Source: Blasia pusilla (lineage: Eukaryota > Marchantiophyta > Marchantiopsida > Blasiales). Taken from it: 64,000 nucleotides of DNA. This document shows positions 34,441 through 45,599 of this stretch, one piece after another. The notes beneath the pieces were generated by a model, which saw only the letters and a program-made list of their open reading frames with translations, searched no databases and was not told the DNA's origin. The stretch is taken from assembly GCA_050084515.1 (NCBI GenBank), contig CM114273.1, forward strand, positions 24,490,001 to 24,554,000, read 5' to 3'. How positions within the stretch are numbered: position 1 is the stretch's first letter; each line of letters starts with the position of its first letter. A program made the translations under genes and the position numbers.

Positions 34441-35329
34441 CCGGCGGATACTGCCATACAATGGGTGTAGTATCCAAAGGGGATAACCCAACTGGACCAG
34501 AAGTAGGAGTCCGCCATGGGGCCTTCTCTTCCTCGTGAGGTATAACACCCTCACACCAAGCCTCCTGCACTAGGCGATCAGCCTCCTGCCGTAGTGCACC
34601 GCTTGAACTCCAAAGTGGCACATCCAACGATGAGGATGCCACTACTGCAAAAATAGGGACCTCCTCTACCTCCTCATGCATAGGAGAATCCATAGTAGAA
34701 ACATTACCCTCCAAAAAGTCTCCTGGCCAAGTGACTACTCCACTAAAACCAACCACAAATGCTAACACTGTTGGGGAAGACCCTCTTGGTCGAGTCCCAT
34801 AAATAAATCTCACATGAACTTGGCTCATACGTCCATCCTCGGACTGCCAACCACGTCTATAAGACGTTGTCTCAGTCCAGTAATCCATCTGAAAACCCAT
34901 CGGGTACAATATTGCTCCTCCAATTAGTACATCATACGACTCGGCTGATGTGACTACCGCAGATACTCCCAACCAGGAGCTATCAGTCGCATGATCTGGT
35001 CTCAACTGTACAGAAAACTTCTCCCGTGTCATGAATTGAGACCTATCATTGGCTCCTCCAAGTGATGTTTGAATCAAGAATGGGCAAGGCTCAAGCTCTA
35101 ACCTCCGAATACCCAAACCAATACATGCCGCCTTTCCCAACATCAAAGGTTGGGCAGCAGAATCTAACAAGACTCTATCTGGTCTATACACCTGTCCTGT
35201 AGGACTCACCAATCGGAATATCCCACTCCCGTTGTCCAACATACATACACCAGGTATAAGCCTCTCACGATCAATGGTTGGCCGGGCTGGTAATGCATCC
35301 ATCTTCGCCGCCGCCGCCGCAAGTAGCAC
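34334..35329 (-). CDS. Element C protease-methyltransferase fusion frame (partial pol)
   Basis: A 331-codon open frame that joins two domains. Residues ~52-145 are a retropepsin-like protease: VLLDSAAQPLMLGKAACIGL with DSA at the active-site triplet, ending in SYDVLIGGAILYPMGF. Residues ~150-295 are a linker (VVTWPGDFLEGNV, SLDVPLWSSSGALRQEADR). Residues 299-310 are methyltransferase motif I, ICVLDLFGGIST. The frame ends soon after by a shift. It is the best direct evidence that the methyltransferase belongs to the pol polyprotein and is not a neighbouring gene. The same linker words recur in B (ITWPSDLIEGHVHAD, VSLWSS). DSA for DS/TG weakens the case for activity. Confidence 0.85.
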   Translation of the reverse strand: MLLAAAAAKMDALPARPTIDRERLIPGVCMLDNGSGIFRLVSPTGQVYRPDRVLLDSAAQPLMLGKAACIGLGIRRLELEPCPFLIQTSLGGANDRSQFMTREKFSVQLRPDHATDSSWLGVSAVVTSAESYDVLIGGAILYPMGFQMDYWTETTSYRRGWQSEDGRMSQVHVRFIYGTRPRGSSPTVLAFVVGFSGVVTWPGDFLEGNVSTMDSPMHEEVEEVPIFAVVASSSLDVPLWSSSGALRQEADRLVQEAWCEGVIPHEEEKAPWRTPTSGPVGLSPLDTTPIVWQYPPEGICVLDLFGGISTWFGADVAGRYSVLEIRVCGAR

Positions 35330-35586
35330 CGGTACTCAATGCTACACGACATAGAGGGTCGCTCCACCGCAACACCCTCATCCACCTCAAAGACGTGTAG
35401 CATTAACACCCCACGTTCACACAACGTGGTCGCTAGCTGAAATACAGAGCTAAGTCAACTCCTAAAGCCATCACCCGTGGCGAAAACAATGGGGATCCCA
35501 ACACCGAAGTTGCCATCCGCAATATTGCATCGATCTTTGCATCCGTGTCTACTACACGCGATGTAGATGCCTCGATCCCCATCGGC

Positions 35587-37330
35587 TCAATAGGCATGTA
35601 GGAACCATGGATGGAGTCCTAAGCACCTTAGACAACAAGAATGATTGGGAAGCCTAGCCCGCCTCCCGGCCTCACCCCTCTGTGGGTCCAACTCACAAGA
35701 GCACCACGTGGCTCGACGAGTGGCTTGTAGCTCGCGGTGATGCCTCAACTCAGGCCTTTGCACTCGCCATATAAGAGAGATCATCCCCTCCATAAGAGGT
35801 GGAAGCCCTTGTTCCCAAACATGATCCGTGTCTTTGGATACCACCATAGTAGCCAACTCGCTCCAATGCTCAATCGGCAAACCATAGTGACTCTGTCATA
35901 GTGGTAGGGGTAGCCACCGTAGGCTCTCCAACCATTGGTCCACCCCTACCACCTCTACCACCTCGGCCTCCAGCTACTCCACCACGGACGGGCGTGATCT
36001 CAACTCTTGATGAAGATCAAAGCAACGCCTCGAGGATGACCTGGTCTCCCTAATGATCACATTGAGTCGGGGCCGACGAGGCCCATCCTCCAAAGTCCGT
36101 CTCCCATCCTCTTGGGGACAAAACTTCCTAACATGATCACCTCCACATGTCCAACATGATTGTCCTGCCGCAGGCAGCAAATGAAGGCAATGGTCTCTAC
36201 GCAAGTGTCCCTCTAGGACTGATCGAGGTCGTGTGTACCCCCATGACCCCACTACTACTACTACCACCACTACTACGAGATCGTGAGGTGGGCTCTTTGA
36301 ACACGAAGTAGTAGTTGTATCCCTACTAAATGCGGATGTCACCACTCTCTCCTTCACCATGTTAAGCTCAATCTTCTTAGATAGAGCAAACACATGGGTC
36401 AATGTGGGTGAATCATCACTCATAAGAGTAGCATCACGTACCCTGCGCTAAACTCTCTCGCCCAAGATCCCATACCAAAATCGATGCTCGAGCCTCGAGG
36501 TCACACCCTGGTAATCGAAATCAAGCGCCGATACGAGTGTATGCCTCACAAAGACTCTCACCAGTCTTTCCCTCAAATTCTTGAAGACTCCTCAACTTCT
36601 CTGTCTTCACTCCCTGATAGTTCTTCTTCAACCTCTTGAAGAACTCTGCAACTGGGCTAAACGATGGTGGGGCACTAGTACCTCCACTAGTACCCCCATG
36701 GTACCTCCATGGGTACCTCCACTGGTACCCCACTCCGCTCAGACTGCACCACTCAACGTCGGGCTGGCTGGCATAGTAGGAGCACTACTACCAATACCAC
36801 CATGGGTGATAGACACATAGCCTAGAGACCAATATTATCTCCACGCAATATCTCAACAACATGGTCCTTCCTTAACTCATGGTAATCATCCATGGGTGGT
36901 CCCTCCAAGTGCTGAAACAACCCCTTCCAAGCCAAGAAGGGTGTAAACAATGTGGCGTTCCGCAACATCTGCATATCACAACACGTATCAAACTCTTGCA
37001 TGAAGTCCTCCAACTCAATGGTGCCCACTGCACCCGAGTATCTTCTTGGGCCCTTCATGGCCCCATATATCCCGTCCATGTCCCAAATCAATGGAGCTGC
37101 AACACTCGATAACAACGTAGAAGACTCGGTGTTTGGAACACCCTCGTCCTCCTCTTCATCAACCGTCCGAAGTGGAAAAGGTAGCCAATACCTAAATCCA
37201 CTCCATGTGAAACCACCACTGTCCGCACTACGGTCCCCAACCAGACCACCACACATCTCCGTGATGACCAACGCCGATGCCGCACCACCACCAAATTACC
37301 ACCACTAAGTAACCAAGTGACGTCCATGTC
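35587..37330 (-). pseudogene. Element C gag remnant with zinc knuckle
   Basis: The N-terminal part at 36,822-37,271 contains MDGIYGAMKGPRRYSGAVGT, DFMQEFDTCCDMQM and FTPFLAWKGLFQHLEG, a gag capsid-like pattern (helical, WxxL). The middle at 36,521-36,733 has FKRLKKNYQGVKTEKLRSLQ. The nucleocapsid part at 35,974-36,423 has CWTCGGDHVRKFCPQE, a CCHC knuckle one residue shorter than canonical. A GGTACC-rich minisatellite at about 36,665-36,735 lies within the gene. Several frameshifts. Confidence 0.65.
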
Positions 37331-38796
37331 GCTGTACTATTCTAGCTCTACTAGCTATGGGTGTAGGCAACCTAACCTGTCAGCACCACAAGAAGCCTCC
37401 CATGGTCTACTCGTCATCACTCCAGCCTCACTACCGATAGCACACACGAGTAACACTACTCTGGAAATCAGCGTCAACCCTAACAATGGGCGCGCAAGCA
37501 AGAAGCAACGATGGAGGGGATCCAAACACAGGAAGTCCAACAACAACCCTCCAATCGCAAATGGAAATCAAGGTAACACAATCCACCAAACGTGGTGCCC
37601 CCTGAATCCATAGAACCCACCACACAATTCTAACGCAATAGCTACTCCGCCGCGGGTCGATGACGTGCTAGTCGGACTCGCAGCACCTGAAAATACCATC
37701 TGCATGGAGAGGCTACACCGTACTATGCGCTACAGGTACATCAACCAAAAACCTGAGATGCATAAAGCGCCTAACACATCTCCGAACAGGACCAAATGAG
37801 CTATACCAGTGTGTACACTGGCATAGTTAAGAACTCAGCAGTTAAGCGTCTTCCAGGCAGAATAGCCTAAAGATGGGTGACCAATTATGCAACACTCAAA
37901 TCACAAATCCTGCAAAAACTGCCTCACGCCCAAGCAAGAAAGCCTGCTTGCTTGCTCCTTGCTCCTTGCTCCTTACTCAGCCTCTCACGCCCACTCGCCC
38001 CGAGCTACCACGAGTTGCCTCAAGTTGCCTCGAAGCCTCAAAACGCCGAGAAATGCTCGAGACATGCCCCTATCGCCACACTTCGCCATGCTTCGCTATG
38101 GAGAGAGGCCCAACCAGGGTGCCCCCAACGGGATAGGCGTCTCCAACAATGAATGAGTCACCAACCAACCAGCCCCTCCAATCCGTTGTCCACCATAGCC
38201 AAACCTTGAGCTAGTCCGCAAAATTTTGAACAAAAATTACTTCACAAATCCTTGACCAAAATTGAATGCGTTTCAACCAGAATTCAATTGAACACCATAG
38301 CTATCTCTCCACAAAAAATCAGCTACAACCAAGCTCTGCACTTTGAGCTAAAAATCAGACAAACTTGTTGTCCATACACCTCCAGAATCACAAAACCGAA
38401 GCCAGCCGCTTCCGCCTTGATTTCATGCACGAGAAATCATAACGCTCCACACACTCAGCGAGATAGCTTCACATGAGATCACAATACAAGTAGCAACAGG
38501 AACTTCTCACCCGATCTGGATGAACTTCAACATAGCTTCCGCACTCCAAGCTCTCCACATCAAAAAACCGTCGAACACGAACTAGAATCTTCAATCCTTG
38601 ATAACTTCCAACTCTTGACGAAATCCGGCGATCTAAAGCACATTGGAAAGCTCTCAGCAAGGCGCTTCTTTCCTAACAAACCACGCACCATATTCACACC
38701 TCCAACATAGGCCACAAGCCACGAACATCCACGGCTGAGTACACAATCAGCCCTAACCAGATCCTACTGATCCACAATCGAAGCTACCATCGATCT
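37331..38796 (-). other. Leader region between 5' LTR block and gag of element C
   Basis: About 1.4 kb without a recognised protein domain. It includes the 5S rRNA-like patch and a short TTGCTCC repeat near 37,950-37,975. It would be untranslated leader, or it may contain a separate inserted element; the boundaries are not clear. Confidence 0.4.
37799..37884 (+). pseudogene. 5S rRNA-derived sequence
   Basis: Plus-strand ATACCAG, AAGAACTC, CAGTTAAGCG and AGATGGGTGACC occur in the order and near the spacing of plant 5S rRNA (ATACCAGCAC, AGAACTCCGAAGTTAAGCG, GGATGGGTGACC). The matched blocks are the internal RNA polymerase III promoter parts: A-box AGTTAAGCG and C-box GATGGGTGACC. The 3' end does not match well. 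Antisense to element C. Cassandra-type TRIM elements carry 5S sequence in their LTRs, and 5S-derived SINEs (SINE3) exist, so either could be the source. Confidence 0.65.
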
Positions 38797-39177
38797 ACGT
38801 CAGTTCTTTGAGTGAAATCCGTGAGAGACCTACTATCATAAAACACGTATAGAATCACATACAATCGAGCCAAACCCACTCCACGATGGGAGAATCTAGG
38901 TCGAAGCTTGCGGGAAACACCATAGCCAAGAGCTCTACTCACTACCAAGGCTAACTCCCAACGCAACAAGCTCAACTCAAAGAACTAACTGTTTTTTGAG
39001 TGCACTCCACCTTATATCCTCCAACCTAAGAGCGGGACCTATTGGAAAATTCACCCTCAACTGAGTAACCCCCAACCCTATGTATGAAATCGCATCTCTA
39101 CCTAGACACTGCGGCCCTACATAAGGTATGGCCTCTACTAGCACACTATACTCTACGACATAATCCGTATGGTCATG
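38797..39177 (-). repeat. 5' LTR block of element C (without edge repeats)
   Basis: Matches 29,538-29,908 over ~370 bases. Both begin (plus strand) TGAAATCCGTGA and end ATAATCCGTATGGTCATG. Unlike the 3' copy, neither side shows the ~100-bp edge repeat. On the right it abuts unrelated DNA at 39,178. Confidence 0.75.
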
Positions 39178-42100
39178 TGAGGGCAGAAGAGGAGAATTTG
39201 GAAGAATTATAGCGAGTGTAATGGGTGTATTAGTATCTGGAGGAAAATGGCAAGATCTACAATGAGGAGGTGAACCAAGGTTAGAGGTTACGGTTGTAGG
39301 AGGGCGTGTAAAACCAAAGAAGCAAGTAGATGGAGAATCCAACTCCATCTCTAATGCCATAGAAGCAGCAGGTAGGCAAGTCCTCAAGGACAAGGAAAGA
39401 CACATGAATGTGGTTTGGAGAAAGCATGAGGATAACGAACAAAAATAAGTAGTAGAATCCATCCAAAGGAAATTTAGATGGAGCGAATAAGATTAGGCAA
39501 TAACTAATTTATGATTGAAAGTTACTTTAAGAAATATAAAAAGAAATTGGGAAGAAAAAGGGATCTATGTGGTATCAGAAGAAGTGGTTCAAGAATATGA
39601 ATTTCTAATGTCCTTAAGCAGATAGCAAACATATGTACGGGCGAAACAATAAGGAAAAGAGTTTAAAGAGCAAGGAAGACGTTTGAGAGGAATTGATCTA
39701 AAACAAGCCCGTACACAAAAATAGGGGCCTGCGGAGAAGGAAGAAAAACTAGAAAACCTTTTTGATATGAAAAGAAAGAGCTCATCAAGATAATCAAAAC
39801 AAGACCAAATACGTCCAAAATTGACACTCCAAGAGAAAGTTATGAAAGAAATTGGAAACACAAAAAAGGAGGATGTGAGGAGCAAGTGAGCCATCCACCG
39901 ATGACTGCTATGAGGGAATGAGTTCATAATGTTAGGTCTAGACATGTCAAAAGATCAAGAAAAGCAAGAGAAATCTCTTAAACCCAATGTTATCTGATAT
40001 TACTCTATAAGAAGAGCCCTATGTATGAAATTACGTTTAGGAATCTATGAGCCTATTTAGGAGAGAAGGAGGTCCAAAGATCCTAGAACTTTGGAAAACT
40101 CCATCTTAAGTGGAAAAAAGGAGACCCCAATATTCAAGCTTGAGAAGATGAACACGTTGGGCCTCCAATTGAAAAGATTGGATCACAATGGAAATAGTTA
40201 CAAGAAAAATTCTAAACATCCCTCCATCTCCTCTTCCATAGTCCTCCTCCGTAGTCCTCTAGGTATTGTTTGTTATTTCCTCAATAAAGTTCTATGAACA
40301 AAAAGATTTTGAATTGGAATAAGTGTACATGTATTATCCATGATTTCTTAAATGGGTGTGTGTTGATCTATCTTTGCACAAAATAAACCAATCATAATTT
40401 AATAAATATCATGATTTATATGTATACGTATATATGTATTTATATCTTATATATTGCGCAAAAGAACCCTTAATTTTTCCATGCCATGGTTGATTTAAGG
40501 GCTCAACTATTTCATGAAAATGGATTTTTCTCATCAAAACTAATTAGAGACCATAATTAATAATTTGAGAATAGTCGTAATGATGAAAACCAATATGAAA
40601 ATAGGGAGAAACTAAAAAATCCATATACCATCAATCTATATTATTATTGAAGGATTCCTCTTCAATTTTCAAACTCCTCTCATGTTCACACTTGGCCCCT
40701 TCAACCAATAAGATGGCTTGCTCTCCCAGGAAATAGGATCGCTCGAAATTGATTTCACAAGCAAGCTAAGTCCCTAGTCATATTTGTACTACAATGAGCC
40801 TGCACCAAATGGCACAGTGCACGAGCATCCACTAGTCCAAAAAGTCTAAGTCAACAAAGAGAAGGCAAAGGAAAGTAGAAAAAAGGCTAAGAGGAAGTTA
40901 ACAATGGACAGATAAATATAGTGAGCACAACAAGTTCTTGCAATGAGTTGAATTGCTTTTTTCCAAAAATTTTGACATACTGAAAATTGAGAAATTGTGT
41001 AGAAATATCCAACCATAGAAGAAAATTATAATTTTTATGATTTTTTCACAAAAGAGTTCAAACTAGCATTCAATTGGTGTCATAGCTTAAAGACCCAATC
41101 TAGTTATATAATTTTGATACAAATGAAAGCAAAAAAATTAGTCATATTGTTAGAATTTCTAAAATTCTTACGATTATAAATATGAGAATATGTTTGTGCA
41201 CGAGTATCATTAAATATTATGGATTATATATGTATATATAGAAATAAATAAAACTAGTTGAGGTACCAATTTTTATTACTTACGGAATGTTTCTTCTTAA
41301 AGAAATTAGATCTTTTTTAAGAGGAAATAGAAGGTGTCATATTTCCTCTCCTTGAGTAAAAATAAGGTAAGTCATTAAATTACATGCGACTTTGCAAAAA
41401 CTAATATATGAACTGAGCACCTAATAGTTTTATCTAATATATCATATTAACTAAGGAAGTAGTTGAAGCTATATTAAGAAAGTCTCTTTAAAAGAAAGGA
41501 ATCTCTTTTCACACATAAAATATGAAGTGCCATATAATAATTGATGGGAAGAAAAAAGGTGAGTTACTAAGTTACATGTGATTATGTACGAATGAACCAA
41601 TTTGTAATTTTCTCTCTTTTTTTAATTTAAAGAAAGGAGGTTTATTTATTAAATGAAAGAAATTTCTTAAAGAAGTAAGGACTCATAATGGGATCTCTCT
41701 TTCCTTTTACATATTTTCAACTATTTTTAAAATATTTATTATAAAACTGGAGAACTACCATGCAAAGAACTTAACATATCTTGAGACATGAATGCATCAC
41801 AAAATTAATTTGAAAAATGAAGGAAATGAAGTTTCATAATACAATTCTGAAAAATTCTTGCCTTTTATAGTCTATAGACTTGGAATATTTTTTCTATTAA
41901 TTTCACTATTAGGGATGAGGATTCCCGAAGTAGTTTTGCAAGTTGCATTTTGACATGAACTACTACTTTGCAAGTGTACTTAGAGTCACAATCGTGCAAG
42001 TCTCTACAAGTGACGGAAAATTTGTGAGTACATTTTTTTTTAAGATCTAGGAGCCGCAAAACACTTACCAAAATATTAGTGAGTAATATGCGAGTGTGAG

Positions 42101-42249
42101 TTCTTGCACATCTACAATCTCAAACTTGTAACATTCATTGGATGCTTTCTCAATTCCTTTGAAGGTGTGTTTATTTTGCTTTGCCCAAGTGATTTCCAAC
42201 ATGGGTGATACTTTAAAGGGCAAGTAGAGTGATGAGGAGCCTCCTCTTG
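39178..42249. other. AT-rich gene-free region
   Basis: No gene recognised. Minus-strand open frames at 39,281-39,462 and 39,589-39,945 are rich in Phe, Ser and Cys without a domain and are probably chance. The remainder, from about 40.3 kb, is strongly AT-rich intergenic DNA. Confidence 0.5.
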
Positions 42250-42515
42250 AAGGTTGCATGTGGATAACGTCCGTGTCCGTGGACATGTCCATGTCTGTGG
42301 ACTTTCATGTTCCATACTCCCTCGTTTCTTCCTCCCTCCACCTCCACCTCCACCTCCACTCCCTCCTCCCTCATTGCTCCACTCATCTTGGCCTTGCCTT
42401 CCATCATGGACTATAAGTGTGGATCCCACCTCTTGGAACCCATGTCCTTGGACCTATCCGTACTTGTCCGTCCATGTCCGTACTAAGGAAGGACTTGTCC
42501 GTTTTTGTGCAACCA
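42250..42515. mobile_element. hAT-like MITE, 266 bp
   Basis: Both ends carry the inverted terminal sequence: AAGGTTGCA at 42,250-42,258 and TGCAACCAT at 42,508-42,516. Subterminal repeats of TGTCCGT/GGACATG type lie inside, including GGACATGTCC. The core has a CCACCT run. Candidate imperfect target duplication: GCCTCCTC on the left and GCTCCTCC on the right. Confidence 0.6.
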
Positions 42516-43339
42516 TGCTCCTCCTAATGATATATATGACATAGCATATAGTGTAGGGTTCTAAAGATGTCAAAGAATTTGTTTCTCTCTTTTCCAATCC
42601 TAGCAAAGCTTATATTAGGATTGACACAAGGTATAGATGGACATGATGATAAGGTTGAAGTTGATAATGCACAATGTGCAAAGACTCATGTGAAGGAGAA
42701 AAACACCCAATTTTGGTATAATCTTGATAGCAAAGTTAATTGTCGTCAGTAGAATACACAAGAAGGTTGGAGGATTGAAAATAAGCAAAGATGTGCTCAA
42801 TACATAATAATCTCAAACCTTTGAGGAGTTATGCCAACTCCATGTTAATTTCCCAAGAGGATTGCATCTAGATTATGTTTTTCGAAGAAGCTTAAAAATG
42901 GAGGAAGTTATGCAAGTTGATAAGAGATAAGAGGAAAGAAATATACTAGAGGGTGAGATCATAGATCTCAAGTTAAATGAGGGTTTTTTGATATATACAC
43001 ATATTTTTCACAATAAATAATTATTAATATCATTTCCCTCACCTCTAGTTCTATTTGAGGATAATCCCTTGAATCCTCATTGGTAGATGGCGTGTCAAAG
43101 CCTATCTACCATATACGTCTAGGAATGAAGAAATTTTCTCATAAAACTGCATAGGTGCATGCATCTCTCTTCTCTTCTTATCATATCTCCTTAACCATCC
43201 CATCATGTAGAAGTTGTTCATGAAGATAAATGTGTGTGCTTCAGATTATGTCATGGTAGACAATATGATGCGCTCGCATGTTCCCCATGCTTTCTTCATA
43301 TCATCATCCATATTACTATCACAAAAATAGATAAGTCGG

Positions 43340-43628
43340 TCCTTAAGGCGGACATGGAAGGACAAGTTTGGATATTTCCACAGACATGGATTGCAAGAGG
43401 CAGGATCCACACTTATTGCTCATGGTGGAAGGCAGGGAAATGTCAAGCGTAGGCAAGATAGATAGAGGAAGTGGAGGTAGCGGGAGGAAGAAACAAGAAA
43501 GTGTGGATCACGTAGGCAAGTGCGGGGGATGAGAAACAAGGGGGAGGTTGGGCCCACATAGACAAGTCCTTCCATAGGACAGAAATGGACATGTTCGCAG
43601 ACATATACTTTGTCCACATGCAACCTTG
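43340..43628. mobile_element. hAT-like element, partial
   Basis: The right terminus TGCAACCTTG (43,619-43,628) is preceded by GACAAGTCCTTCCATAGGAC and GGACATGTTCG. The left side has GGACATGGAAGGACAAG near 43,350, but the terminal GGTTGCA is not seen. Confidence 0.45.
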
Positions 43629-43737
43629 CATTGGATGCTCCATGATGAAGACGAAAAATGAACTATTTGTATAGAAAATCACCTTTAAAAGCAGGTAGGC
43701 CTTTGCCATACTATAGTTATCCTCCACTTGAGTCTAG

Positions 43738-44175
43738 CTATGGCCAAATTGAGGCGGCCCTAAGGGCTTGATAGACTACCTTGGACTCGGACACATCTTG
43801 TGGGATATGTGAAATGAGGAGGGCCAAACCAGATAGAGGGCGCACAAGCCGCAACATCATGAAGCAACGCAACATGTGGAGTGGCCGGACCAAGTCGAGT
43901 GGTGTATCATAGTAGGCATTGCGATTGTATAGATGGTAGGACAAAAATTTAAGGTCAAGGGCGGCACACGCCATCGTAAGGACCAGATCTATCGCTAGGG
44001 CGAATGAGTCATCATGGAAGCCATGAGCGCCAAGTAGCTTGAAGGATCGGAGCTTCGCAGGGAGCACCATTAATGGAATGTCTTTCAAGTCGGCCTGTAA
44101 TACCAAAATTGGTGGAAGGCTAGCCGCCAAAATTGGTGGACGATAGGGGTGAGCTACATTTGCCACTAGAGCCAA
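43738..44175 (-). CDS. Unrecognised 145-codon open frame between hAT-like copies
   Basis: A continuous frame of 145 codons with normal-looking composition (for example LDLVRPLHMLRCFMMLRLVR and LALLISHIPQDVSESKVVYQ). No family recognised and no matching frame in the other repeats. It sits between two hAT-like elements, so it may be a fragment of a gene carried or split by transposition, or a chance frame. Confidence 0.25.
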   Translation of the reverse strand: MALVANVAHPYRPPILAASLPPILVLQADLKDIPLMVLPAKLRSFKLLGAHGFHDDSFALAIDLVLTMACAALDLKFLSYHLYNRNAYYDTPLDLVRPLHMLRCFMMLRLVRPLSGLALLISHIPQDVSESKVVYQALRAASIWP

Positions 44176-44289
44176 CTAACAAGATTTGTCCCCGACAAGG
44201 CAAGGTCAACGGTCAAGGGTGGTGGTCATTACTGACTCATTAGGGATGTCAAGATAGCTACAAGGGTAGGCTAGAATGCGTAGCCCCCT

Positions 44290-44849
44290 AGGTTGCACAG
44301 AAGCGGACAAGTCCGTCCATAGGATGCACACGTCCAAACATGTTCATGGACATGCCGCCCAGGTACCTGCTGCCCGCATTTTAGCCTGCCCTTGGAGCCT
44401 GCCAAGCTCAGTAACAGGCACCCGAGCTAGCCAAGCCCCCACCCATTTTTCGGCCTGTGGTCAAGCCTATACAAGGCAGGCTAAGCGCCCATTGGGCAGG
44501 CTCCTAGCGTGCACCATGGAGGCCACAAGCCCGCCGTACATACCCGAGCCAAGAGCCCGCCTTACGGACCTCGAGCCTGCCATACACATGCCCGGAGCCC
44601 ACCTTGTGCAGGCTTGAGTCCACGTGATGGGGGCCTAGCTCGCCATGTGTGGGCCCTATGCGAGGTTGAAATTGATCCCACGCTACGGGCCTAGCCGCAG
44701 GCCACAAAATCGGTCGAGGCTCGACCACCCTGGTGGCCCGCTATAGGCTCGGTGGGCTTCAGAGGCAGGCTTGAGTGCGAGCCGTGGGTACATGGCCATC
44801 CTAAGGATGGACATAAGTCCGCAAACACAAACTTTATCCGTGTGCAACC
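44290..44849. mobile_element. hAT-like non-autonomous element, ~560 bp
   Basis: Left end GGTTGCACAGAAGCGGACAA (44,291 on), right end CCGTGTGCAACC (to 44,849), inverted to each other over the first 9-10 bases. GC-rich interior with many GCCCGC, GAGCC and GGCTCG words, like the block at 11.8-12.2 kb. Short open frames inside are compositional. Confidence 0.6.
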
Positions 44850-45599
44850 CTCCCTCACCCCTTTCATTCTTCTTTCTAACTTTACTCCAACAACCCTCGG
44901 AAAATCGGATCTACACTCCAAAAATAGTCCCAACTTGAACTTTCTCCCACAAGTCCCTTACCCATCGGGTCAACCCTAAAAAACTATAGTTTAATCTCAA
45001 GGCGTCTAAGAAAGCCTTTCCACTTGCCTCTCGCTAAAACAAAATTTGGTTTTACTTTTCTACTCCTAAAATATGGAGTTACTCAAAATTTCACTCACAC
45101 GGTGGCCATGGGAACTTGCAAGATTGTCCACAACTATGTGCTCAGATATCCAAATTATGCATCCTTTCTTTGCCACCATTCATGTCTTCTTGATCTACAA
45201 TATCATTAAATCAACTCCTTCATCCAAGCTCCCATCTAAAATTGGTGGCAATTGTCGTGTAGCCCATGGCCTAAACTCCTAAACAATTGGATGTTGATTT
45301 CGCATTGATTTCTCTTCCAAAAAACTAAAAATGTATGCAAATGAAATCAAGCAAGCTAAGGGATGCTCTTGAGAGCCCCTCGAACATCCTTAGTGTGTAG
45401 AACCCCATGCCTATTCTCAATTTCTATCCAAAATCAAGCACCACTTCCGCGCACCTCTCTTTCGTACCAAAACTTGAACAACAGAAAAACACATGAGCGG
45501 CTCTTGCTCACATGAGCACTCCCATGAGTTGTTGAATGGGGAACACTATCCTCAACGTGCACAACTAGCTAGCAAGACATTAGCGAGCTCCTTTATTGT
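44850..45599. other. Gene-free stretch
   Basis: No gene, RNA or recognised repeat seen. Confidence 0.5.

Larger units (their letters stand above)
29440..39177 (-). mobile_element. Ty3/gypsy-type retrotransposon C, near full length
   Basis: The most complete copy. Minus-strand order: 5' LTR block (38,797-39,177), leader with a 5S-like patch, gag, protease fused to a methyltransferase, RT, RNase H, integrase, PHD finger, purine tract and 3' LTR block (29,440-30,016). The two LTR blocks differ at roughly 7% of positions by eye over ~370 bases, so insertion was not very recent. Many frames are broken, yet RT YIDD and the integrase Glu remain. Neither flanking target duplication nor a primer-binding site could be fixed. 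Confidence 0.9.

Noticed and set aside
37799-37884. Functional 5S rRNA gene
   Set aside because: Substitutions occur throughout, the 3' third does not match, there is no T-run terminator at the expected place, and it lies alone inside a retroelement.
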